Source of the DNA: Lachnospiraceae bacterium
Lineage (GTDB): Bacteria; Bacillota; Clostridia; Lachnospirales; Lachnospiraceae
Direction: 5' to 3'
DNA length: 21,668 nucleotides
NCBI GenBank assembly: GCA_900766575.1
Contig: CAAFVW010000040.1
Coordinates: 1 to 21,668 of the forward strand
Shown here: positions 15,346 to 21,668 of the stretch, one piece after another
Position numbering within the stretch: position 1 is the first letter of the stretch
How the letters are laid out: each line of letters begins with the position of its first letter
Made by a program: the position numbers and the translations under genes
Notes under the pieces: generated by a model
Databases searched by the model: none
Told to the model about the DNA's origin: nothing
Seen by the model: only the letters and a program-made list of their open reading frames with translations

Positions 15346-17259
15346 ATGAGAATTACGGAGTTATTGGACAAAAGAAGTATTTCCCTGGATGCGGCTCCGG
15401 CGGACAAAAAGGCAACGTTAGATCTGGCAGTGGAACTGATGGCAAATAGCGGCAAGCTGTCCGATGTGGAGAAATATCGTGCACAGGTTTACGCCAGAGA
15501 GAAAGAGAGCACCACAGGAATCGGTGAGGGGATTGCGATTCCTCACGGAAAATGTGATGCAGTGAAGGCTCCTGGCCTGGCAGCTATGGTAATCAGAAAC
15601 GGAGTGGAGTATGATTCCCTGGATGGCGAACCGGTGACATTGCTTTTCCTGATTGCGGCACCCAATACGAAGGAGAATGTACATCTGGATGTGCTGAGCA
15701 AATTATCTGTGATGCTGATGGATGAGAACTTTACCGCATCTTTGAAAAATGCAAAGAGTGTGAATGAATTTTTACAGATCATTGATGCGGCAGATGAAAG
15801 CGCCAGGAGTATTGATGACAGACTGAGTGATACCGGTATTGCGACAGATGAGAAAAAGAGTTTTAAATTGCTGGCTGTGACTTCCTGCCCTACTGGAATC
15901 GCACATACCTATATGGCAGCGGAGGCATTGGAGAAGGCGGCCAGGGCGGCAGACTGCCAGATCAAGATTGAGACCAGAGGCTCTGCCGGCGCCAAGAACG
16001 TACTGACCGCAGAAGAAATCGCCGCAGCAGACTGCATCATCGTGGCAGCCGATGCCAAGGTTCCCATGGACCGCTTCGATGGCAAGAAAGTCATCAGTTG
16101 CCAGGTGTCTGACGGAATCGGCAAGGCAGATCAACTGGTAAAACAGGCGATCAGCGGCAAAGTGGAAAACTTCCACGGTGAGAATGGAGAAGTGAAGACA
16201 GCCGTAACCGGCAAGGAAAGCGTAGCACATAAGATCTACACGCAGCTGATGAACGGTGTATCCCATATGCTTCCTTTCGTAGTAGGCGGCGGTATCCTGA
16301 TTGCCATTGCGTTCCTGATTGACGGACTGAATGTAGACATCAATGCACTTCCCGCAGACCAGAGAAGCAACTTTGGTACGATCACTCCGATTGCGGCAAT
16401 GTTCAAAAACATCGGTGGTGTGGCCTTTGGCCTGATGCTTCCGGTACTGGCAGGATTTATCGGAATGGCCATCGGCGACAGACCGGCACTGGCACTTGGA
16501 TTTGTAGGCGGTATGTTGGCAGCCAACGGTAAGTCTGGTTTCTTAGGAGCTTTGGCAGCAGGATTTTTAGCAGGGTATCTGATTCTGGGACTCAGGAAAA
16601 TCTGTGACAAGCTTCCTGATGCGATTGAGAAGCTGGCGCCGGTACTTATTTATCCGGTAGTGGGTATCCTGATCATGGGACTGGCAATGAATTTTGTAGT
16701 AGAACCTATCATGGGTGGTATCAATACAGGACTGAACAACTTCCTGAGCGGTATGGGAGATTCCAGCCGAATTATACTGGGACTGATCCTGGGCGGCATG
16801 ATGGCTATTGATATGGGTGGCCCCTTCAACAAGGCAGCTTATGTATTCGGAACAGCAGCAATTACCGCAGGTAACTACGATATCATGGCAGCTGTTATGA
16901 TCGGAGGCATGACTCCTCCCTGTGCTATCGCACTGGCAACCCTGTTATTCAAGAATAAATTTACCAAAGAAGAAAGAGATGCAGGTCCTACCAATTTCAT
17001 CATGGGTCTTGCTTTCATTACCGAAGGCGCGATTCCTTTTGCAGCATCCGATCCCTTGCATGTACTTCCTTCCTGCATCATCGGTTCTGCATTGGCAGGT
17101 GCGCTTTCCATGGCATTCCACTGCACACTGATGGCACCTCATGGGGGAATCTTCGTATTCCCGGTTGTAGGGAATGCAGTGATGTATCTGGTAGCACTGG
17201 TGGCAGGTACGGTAGTGTCCGCATTGCTGCTGGGCGTATGGAAGAAAAAAGTAGCTTAA
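15346..17259 (+). CDS. fruA: PTS fructose transporter subunit IIABC
   Basis: Membrane permease that imports fructose and phosphorylates it to fructose-1-phosphate. From the ATG at 15346 it has 637 residues in the order IIA-IIB-IIC. IIA (about 1-150) carries phospho-His67 in GIAIPHGK. IIB (about 172-275) carries phospho-Cys181 in AVTSCPTGIAHTYMA. IIC (about 295-637) is a multi-pass domain with many hydrophobic segments, containing MLPFVVGGGILIAIAF, MAIDMGGPFNKAAY and the ITEGAIPFAASDP motif of the fructose family. An in-frame ATG at 15334 overlaps the ribosome site (GAGAGGA, 15328-15334), so 15346 is preferred. A linker with charged and Gly residues joins IIB to IIC. Confidence 0.95.
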   Translation: MRITELLDKRSISLDAAPADKKATLDLAVELMANSGKLSDVEKYRAQVYAREKESTTGIGEGIAIPHGKCDAVKAPGLAAMVIRNGVEYDSLDGEPVTLLFLIAAPNTKENVHLDVLSKLSVMLMDENFTASLKNAKSVNEFLQIIDAADESARSIDDRLSDTGIATDEKKSFKLLAVTSCPTGIAHTYMAAEALEKAARAADCQIKIETRGSAGAKNVLTAEEIAAADCIIVAADAKVPMDRFDGKKVISCQVSDGIGKADQLVKQAISGKVENFHGENGEVKTAVTGKESVAHKIYTQLMNGVSHMLPFVVGGGILIAIAFLIDGLNVDINALPADQRSNFGTITPIAAMFKNIGGVAFGLMLPVLAGFIGMAIGDRPALALGFVGGMLAANGKSGFLGALAAGFLAGYLILGLRKICDKLPDAIEKLAPVLIYPVVGILIMGLAMNFVVEPIMGGINTGLNNFLSGMGDSSRIILGLILGGMMAIDMGGPFNKAAYVFGTAAITAGNYDIMAAVMIGGMTPPCAIALATLLFKNKFTKEERDAGPTNFIMGLAFITEGAIPFAASDPLHVLPSCIIGSALAGALSMAFHCTLMAPHGGIFVFPVVGNAVMYLVALVAGTVVSALLLGVWKKKVA

Positions 17260-17292
17260 AGACTTATATAGTGCATAATTAAGGAGAAAAAA

Positions 17293-17550
17293 ATGAAAGA
17301 ATTCAAATATGTAATCACAGATCCCGAAGGTATCCATGCCCGTCCCGCAGGAGAGCTGGTGAAAGTAGCGAAGGAGTTCCAGAGCAAGGTTACGCTGACC
17401 AGGGACGGCAGAACCGGTGACTGCAAGAGAATCTTTGGCATCATGGGTCTGGCTGTCAAGGCCGGTAATGAGATCACTCTGACCTTTGATGGTGAGGATG
17501 AGGAAGCAGCTTATACCGCAGTAACGGAATTTGTAGAGAAGAATCTGTAA
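17293..17550 (+). CDS. ptsH: Phosphocarrier protein HPr (no regulatory Ser46)
   Basis: HPr carries phosphate from enzyme I to the sugar-specific IIA domains. The 85-residue protein keeps the catalytic loop GIHARPAG with phospho-His15. In typical Firmicutes HPr, position 46 is the serine phosphorylated by HPr kinase (LKSIMGVMSL); here the aligned residues are CKRIFGIMGL with Arg46, so this HPr should not be a substrate for that kinase nor a CcpA corepressor. It is the reverse of Crh, which keeps Ser46 and loses His15. AAGGAG at 17280-17285 precedes the start. It lies 33 bases after fruA, inside the fructose operon. Confidence 0.94.
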   Translation: MKEFKYVITDPEGIHARPAGELVKVAKEFQSKVTLTRDGRTGDCKRIFGIMGLAVKAGNEITLTFDGEDEEAAYTAVTEFVEKNL

Positions 17551-17567
17551 TCATAAATTTCCCCGGT

Positions 17568-17600
17568 AACATATCTGACTGTCGGCAGTCGGGATATGTT
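17568..17600 (+). other. Two-part hairpin between ptsH and ptsI
   Basis: Outer arms AACATATC (17568-17575) and GATATGTT (17593-17600) pair over 8 bp. Inner arms GACTG (17577-17581) and CAGTC (17586-17590) pair over 5 bp around TCGG. A further CCCC (17561-17564) and GGGG (17609-17612) could close it. There is no U-run, so it is not a standard terminator. It may be an RNA processing or stability element separating HPr and EI output. Confidence 0.5.
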
Positions 17601-17657
17601 TCCTGCGAGGGGAGTGACAGGAAGAAAGTCAGGAATTGTCAGGAGAGGAGAAAAGTC

Positions 17658-19304
17658 ATGGAAGTCTACCAGGGGAAAAGTGTATTCGGCGGAATTGCCA
17701 TTGGCAGGATCAGTGTTCATAAAAAGGATGAACAGCAGGTAAAACGTGTTAAGATTGAAGATCCCGATCAGGAGATCGCCCGTTACAGACAGGCAAGACA
17801 AACAGCCATGGAGCAGCTGCAGGGCTTGTACCAGAAGGCGTTAAAAGAAGTGGGCGAGGCCAATGCTGCCATTTTCGAGATTCATCAGATGATGCTGGAA
17901 GATGATGACTATAATGAATCCATTGAGAACATCATCCGGATGCAGCAGGTGAACGCAGAGTATGCAGTGGCTTCCACGGGGGATAATTTTGCGCAGATGT
18001 TCGCGTCCATGGAGGACGATTACATGAGAGCCAGATCTGCGGATGTTAAGGATATCTCCGAACGGGTATTAAGTGTGCTTGGCGGAAGAACAGCAGGCAG
18101 TGTGGCATCCGAAGAACCGATGATCATTGTGGCAGACGACCTGGCACCCTCCGAGACAGTACAGTTGAATAAAGATCTGGTATTATCCTTTGTAACCGTA
18201 CATGGATCTGTGAATTCCCATACGGCGATTCTGGCCCGTACCATGAGCATTCCGGCACTGATCGGTACGAACATCCCTTTGACGGAAGAAATCGACGGCA
18301 GACTCGGAATTGTGGATGGGCGAAACGGCTGTATTTACGTGGACCCGGATGAAGAGACACTGAACAGAATGCAGCAGCAAAAGAAGGAGGAACAGGAGAA
18401 AAAGGAACTGCTTCAGACCTTAAAAGGACGTGAAAATATCACTATTGACGGTAAGAAGATCATGCTTTATGCTAATATAGGAAACAGCAAGGATCTGGCT
18501 GCCGTATTACAGAATGATGCCGGCGGCATCGGTCTGTTCCGCAGTGAGTTTTTATATCTGGAGAGAGAGACGTTCCCCACAGAGGAGGAACAGTTCCAGA
18601 TTTATCGTACTGTGGCGGAGACTATGGCAGGTAAGCCTGTGATCATCCGCACTTTGGATATCGGTGCAGATAAAAAGTGTGATTACTTCGAAATGGAGCC
18701 GGAGGAGAATCCGGCGATGGGATGCCGGGCCATCCGCATCTGTCTGACCAGACCGGAGATCTTCAAGACACAGCTGCACGCGTTATTCCGTGCCAGTGCA
18801 TATGGCAATATCTCCATCATGTACCCTATGATTATCAGTCTGGAAGAAATCCGCAGAATCAAGGAGATCGTGGCGGAAGTGAAACAGGAGCTGACAGAGC
18901 AGGGAGTCGCTTTCGGAGAGCCGAAGCAGGGCATTATGATCGAGACTCCGGCCGCTGTCATGATGAGTGAAGAACTGGCAGGGGAAGTAGATTTCTTCAG
19001 TATCGGAACCAATGATCTGACACAGTACACACTGGCGATTGACCGTCAGAATCCCAAGCTGGATGCATTTTACGATCCACACCATCCGGCAGTACTGAGG
19101 ATGATCCGTATGGTCGTGGAGAATGCCCACAAGGCAGGTATCTGGGCAGGTATCTGCGGTGAACTGGGGGCAGATACGACACTGACCAGACAGTTCCTGG
19201 CCATGGGTGTGGATGAATTATCCATGTCTCCCGGAAGTATTCTTCCTGTCCGGAAGATCATACTGGAGACAGATGTGACAAAAGAAAGAGAAAAATTATG
19301 CTGA
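17658..19304 (+). CDS. ptsI: PTS enzyme I (phosphoenolpyruvate-protein phosphotransferase)
   Basis: Takes phosphate from phosphoenolpyruvate and passes it to HPr, the first step of all PTS transport. The 548-residue protein has the N-terminal phosphohistidine and HPr-binding domains with His188 in VNSHTAILAR, then the PEP-binding TIM barrel with GGIGLFRSEFLYLERE (split: GIGLFRSEF), RTLDIGADKK (331-340), NPAMGCRAIR, FFSIGTNDLTQY and active-site Cys500 in GICGELGAD. It ends soon after LSMSPGSILPVRK, roughly 20-30 residues earlier than the 570-575 residue enzymes of B. subtilis and E. coli. AGGAGAGGAG precedes the start. The last seven bases overlap fruR, so the two are probably translationally coupled. 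Confidence 0.96.
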   Translation: MEVYQGKSVFGGIAIGRISVHKKDEQQVKRVKIEDPDQEIARYRQARQTAMEQLQGLYQKALKEVGEANAAIFEIHQMMLEDDDYNESIENIIRMQQVNAEYAVASTGDNFAQMFASMEDDYMRARSADVKDISERVLSVLGGRTAGSVASEEPMIIVADDLAPSETVQLNKDLVLSFVTVHGSVNSHTAILARTMSIPALIGTNIPLTEEIDGRLGIVDGRNGCIYVDPDEETLNRMQQQKKEEQEKKELLQTLKGRENITIDGKKIMLYANIGNSKDLAAVLQNDAGGIGLFRSEFLYLERETFPTEEEQFQIYRTVAETMAGKPVIIRTLDIGADKKCDYFEMEPEENPAMGCRAIRICLTRPEIFKTQLHALFRASAYGNISIMYPMIISLEEIRRIKEIVAEVKQELTEQGVAFGEPKQGIMIETPAAVMMSEELAGEVDFFSIGTNDLTQYTLAIDRQNPKLDAFYDPHHPAVLRMIRMVVENAHKAGIWAGICGELGADTTLTRQFLAMGVDELSMSPGSILPVRKIILETDVTKEREKLC

Positions 19305-20041
19305 CAGAACAACGCTATGATATTATTTTGAAATTACTGGAAGAGAAAAACAGCATTACAGTGGCGGAGGTAAAAGAACTCCTGAATACTTCGGAATCCA
19401 CGGTACGACGTGATATCACAGCGTTGCATAATGCCGGTAAGCTGGTCAAAGTCTTTGGCGGAGCAGTGGCGAGGGACCGTACCATTGCAACTCATGAGCC
19501 TACGGTGGAACAAAAAGCAGCAGTCAATGTGGAAGCAAAACAGCTGGTGGCGGCCAGAGCCGCAGCATTGGTTCAGCCGGAGGATTTCGTCTATCTGGAT
19601 GCCGGAACTACTACAGCATGTATGCTCTCTTTTCTCACGGAAAAAAGTGCGACCTTTGTGACGAATGCAGTAGCTCATGCCAAGACACTGGCAGCGGCAG
19701 GTTTTCGTGTCTATCTGGTCGGTGGAGAACTGAAAGGGTCCACGGAGGCTGTGGTAGGCAATCAGGCTTTGATGAATTTGCAGAGTTATCATTTCACCAA
19801 GGGATTTTTCGGAACCAATGGTATCAGCAGACAGAGTGGTCTGACGACACCGGATATGAATGAAGCCATGGTGAAGAAGACGGCCATGGGACAGTGCAGG
19901 GAATGTTTTGTCCTGGCAGATCATTCCAAATTCGGCGAGGTCAGCTCCGTGACCTTTGGGGTGTTCCAGAGCGGAACCATCCTTACGGACAGTTGCCCGG
20001 AAGAGTATAAGAGCAGTCAGAACGTGGTTATATGTGGATAA
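19298..20041 (+). CDS. fruR: DeoR-family transcriptional regulator, probable fructose operon repressor
   Basis: This 247-residue DeoR-family regulator has an N-terminal winged helix (1-57), including ITVAEVKELLNTSESTVRRD (cited as VKELLNTSESTVRRD) with the family R-R-D signature and the GGAV segment. The C-terminal sensor domain, related to sugar-phosphate isomerases, has VYLDAGTTTACML, VGGELKGSTEAVVG and FFGTNGIS. Members sense phosphorylated sugars, and in related operons FruR responds to fructose-1-phosphate or fructose-1,6-bisphosphate. It starts inside the ptsI stop region (ATGCTGA). Being last in the operon, it would be induced together with its targets and could bind the tandem repeats at 14307-14326. 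The ligand is inferred from the neighbours. Confidence 0.88.
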   Translation: MLTEQRYDIILKLLEEKNSITVAEVKELLNTSESTVRRDITALHNAGKLVKVFGGAVARDRTIATHEPTVEQKAAVNVEAKQLVAARAAALVQPEDFVYLDAGTTTACMLSFLTEKSATFVTNAVAHAKTLAAAGFRVYLVGGELKGSTEAVVGNQALMNLQSYHFTKGFFGTNGISRQSGLTTPDMNEAMVKKTAMGQCRECFVLADHSKFGEVSSVTFGVFQSGTILTDSCPEEYKSSQNVVICG

Positions 20042-20137
20042 ACTGGAGAAAACTGTAAGTTGTAATTCTCTATGATTTCAGGTTAAAAATCAAAATGCGA
20101 CGTACACTATACCCTATACAGAGGAAGTTAAAACAGC

Positions 20138-20142
20138 GGGGG
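20138..20142 (+). promoter_or_regulatory. Ribosome binding site deciding the spoIVB start
   Basis: GGGGG ends seven bases before the ATG at 20150 but only one base before the in-frame ATG at 20144. The second ATG is therefore the likely start. No clear sigma-F or sigma-G promoter was recognised in the 100 bases upstream. Confidence 0.6.
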
Positions 20143-20149
20143 AATGTGT

Positions 20150-21502
20150 ATGAAGCTATGGATGACAGAGACAGAAAAAGTAAAAAGGCAGGCAGGTGAA
20201 GAAGCAGTAGTCATCTTGCAGCACTGGAAGCAGAAGGTGCGCAGGCTACGAATTTACCGGGCCTGCCTTTGTGCTGCTCTGATTCTGTGCAGTACGGGAT
20301 TTCTGGGATACAGTTATTATCTGGTGGACAGCAATATTCCCTCAGTAATCTATATGAGAGCGGAATCGGAAGAATCACTGGCGCTGGACATTCCAGCCAA
20401 AGGAGAGATTTTAAGTGTCAGTGAACAGGGAACCAGCAATATTCCCCAAAACGCTGTGACGTTGGATTTAAGTCAGCCGGTAACTATGAAGACCGGCACG
20501 GTGGACAACCTTAAAATGCAGGTGAAACTGTTTGGAATCCTTCCGTTTAAACAGGTGGGAATCCGGGTGATCGAAGATCAGAAGCTGATACCGGTAGGTG
20601 TTCCCATCGGGATTTATGTCAAAACGGAAGGGGTACTGGTCGTAGGCACCGGAGAATTCTGTTGCGCAAATGGAGAGAAGGTATCGCCCGCAGAGCATAT
20701 CTTAAAAAGTGGGGATTATGTTTTGAAACTGAACGGCAGTGAGGTCACTGATAAGGAGGAATTGATTACAGAGATTGAAAACGGCAGCGGCGAAGAGATC
20801 ATTTTGACAATCCGGAGGGGTGGGGAATGTTTTGATGTCAGAATCCGTCCGGTGCAGGATCAGACCGGCAAATATAAGATCGGAGTGTGGGTCAGGGACA
20901 ATGCCCAGGGCGTGGGAACCATGACGTATATTGACAGTCAGGGGAATTTCGGAGCACTGGGACATGGAATCAATGACGTGGATACGAGCAATCTGATGGA
21001 GATGAATGACGGAACTCTGTATCAGACGGAGATCATATCTATTCAAAAGGGAACGGCCGGACATCCGGGGGAGATGACGGGAATGATCGTCTATTCCGAT
21101 GACAGGATTCTGGGTGATATTACCAGCAACAGCATTCGCGGTATTTTTGGAAAATGTAATCATAAGGCATTGGCGCTCGGCACAGAGGAGGCATTGCCCA
21201 TTGGCCTGAAACAGGAGATACAGAAAGGCCCGGCACAGATTCTGTGTACTGTGGATGGAATGACAAAATATTATGACATTGAAATCACGGATGTTCATCT
21301 GGATCATGATAATGTGAACCGTGGAATCGAACTGAAAGTCACAGATCCGGAGCTTATCGCCCTGACCGGGGGAATCGTCCAGGGTATGAGCGGAGCCCCC
21401 ATTATTCAAAATGGGAAGTTTATCGGAGCTGTCACCCATGTCCTCGTCCAGGACAGCACCAGAGGGTATGGAATCTTTATTGAAAATATGTTGGAGAATT
21501 AA
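20150..21502 (+). CDS. spoIVB: SpoIVB peptidase (sigma-K checkpoint protease)
   Basis: SpoIVB is made in the forespore and secreted into the intermembrane space, where it triggers processing of pro-sigma-K in the mother cell. The 450-residue protein has a cytoplasmic basic N-terminus, one membrane helix (about 36-57), a PDZ domain (about 160-232) with LKSGDYVLKLNG, and a C-terminal S55 serine peptidase domain. His272 (GHGINDVD), Asp399 (VTDPELIAL) and Ser414 (VQGMSGAPI) keep the same spacing as the B. subtilis His236-Asp363-Ser378 triad (142 and 15 residues to Ser). The closing THVLVQDSTRGYGIFIENML is typical. In many genomes spo0A follows; only 166 bases are visible after it here. Confidence 0.97.
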   Translation: MKLWMTETEKVKRQAGEEAVVILQHWKQKVRRLRIYRACLCAALILCSTGFLGYSYYLVDSNIPSVIYMRAESEESLALDIPAKGEILSVSEQGTSNIPQNAVTLDLSQPVTMKTGTVDNLKMQVKLFGILPFKQVGIRVIEDQKLIPVGVPIGIYVKTEGVLVVGTGEFCCANGEKVSPAEHILKSGDYVLKLNGSEVTDKEELITEIENGSGEEIILTIRRGGECFDVRIRPVQDQTGKYKIGVWVRDNAQGVGTMTYIDSQGNFGALGHGINDVDTSNLMEMNDGTLYQTEIISIQKGTAGHPGEMTGMIVYSDDRILGDITSNSIRGIFGKCNHKALALGTEEALPIGLKQEIQKGPAQILCTVDGMTKYYDIEITDVHLDHDNVNRGIELKVTDPELIALTGGIVQGMSGAPIIQNGKFIGAVTHVLVQDSTRGYGIFIENMLEN

Positions 21503-21503
21503 A

Positions 21504-21533
21504 TTGAGAGTTAAGTAATTAATTCTTTCTCAA
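21504..21533. repeat. Imperfect inverted repeat after spoIVB
   Basis: TTGAGA (21504-21509) pairs with TCTCAA (21528-21533), and AAG (21513-21515) with CTT (21525-21527). It has AT-rich loops and no U-run, so it is a weak hairpin rather than a convincing terminator. Confidence 0.35.
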
Positions 21534-21564
21534 ATCCCCGTAGCCACTGACAGGGTATAAGAAA

Positions 21565-21668
21565 CGCTGACACGTTCTCACTCGGAAACAGAACGCAGCG
21601 GTACGTAAGCGGGCAAAGTACACCCGCAATGCGTCCAAGGGACGCTATGGTACCGGCGTCTGTTTACG
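21565..21668 (+). ncRNA. Candidate structured RNA element, cut by the window edge
   Basis: Five consecutive stems can be drawn. CGCTG/CAGCG (21565-21569 with 21596-21600) is stacked on CGTTCT/AGAACG (21573-21578 with 21590-21595). GGTAC/GTACC (21600-21604 with 21650-21654) encloses two hairpins: GCGGG/CCCGC (21609-21613 with 21623-21627) and GCGTCC-AAG-GGACGC (21631-21645). The last part has the shape of a three-way junction. No open reading frame is evident. I do not recognise the family. It could be an RNA gene, a leader of the next gene (often spo0A), or an interspersed repeat; the strand is assumed from the neighbours. Confidence 0.45.

Noticed and set aside
19285..19320. Frameshift as the cause of the short enzyme I C-terminus
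   Set aside because: The overlapping frame immediately encodes a complete, well-formed fruR N-terminus, and no residual EI tail is visible in the other frames.
20081..20111. Possible sigma-G or sigma-F promoter for spoIVB (CACTATA at 20105)
   Set aside because: The -10 candidate departs from CATnnTA and no matching -35 element is found at the proper spacing, so I do not call it.

Overview
The window reads as chromosomal core DNA of an endospore-forming anaerobe of the Clostridia, most likely a Lachnospiraceae member. The reasons are the gene order, the clostridial style of the proteins, moderate GC content, strong AGGAGG-type ribosome binding sites, and the sporulation genes spoIIIAH and spoIVB at the two ends. 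All 19 genes I can support lie on the + strand. The genus cannot be fixed from the sequence alone.

Layout. (1) 7-654 is spoIIIAH, the last gene of the spoIIIA engulfment-channel operon. (2) 655-917 is a non-coding, repeat- and hairpin-rich gap. (3) 918-5043 holds deoB (phosphopentomutase), prfC (release factor 3) and an uncharacterised transglutaminase-like lipoprotein. (4) A sigma-A-like promoter followed by a perfect 14-bp palindrome (5029-5072) precedes a tight run of ten genes: Asp23/Gls24 protein (yqhY-like), nusB, xseA, xseB, ispA, dxs, tlyA, nadK, argR and recN (5094-14209). A strong intrinsic terminator (14233-14263) ends the run. (5) 14307-20041 is a fructose operon with its own promoter and tandem-repeat operator candidate: fruK, fruA, ptsH, ptsI and a DeoR-family fruR. 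It carries the general PTS proteins HPr and enzyme I along with the fructose-specific ones. (6) 20150-21502 is spoIVB, the sigma-K checkpoint protease. (7) 21503-21668 has no gene. It can fold into several nested stems and is a candidate structured RNA cut by the window edge.

How the genes fit together. The backbone matches the Bacillus subtilis order spoIIIAH ... yqhY-nusB-xseA-xseB-ispA-dxs-tlyA(yqxC)-argR(ahrC)-recN-spoIVB-(spo0A). Here accB, accC and folD are absent, nadK sits between tlyA and argR, and two blocks interrupt the backbone beside sporulation genes: deoB-prfC-lipoprotein after spoIIIAH, and the fructose/PTS operon before spoIVB. In the fructose operon FruA imports fructose as fructose-1-phosphate, FruK converts it to fructose-1,6-bisphosphate, EI and HPr supply the phosphate, and FruR presumably senses a phosphorylated sugar.

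No obviously new defence or biosynthetic system is present. The points most worth a second look are the terminal structured element, an HPr with Arg in place of the regulatory Ser46, the hairpin-bearing repeats upstream of deoB, and the two operator candidates.
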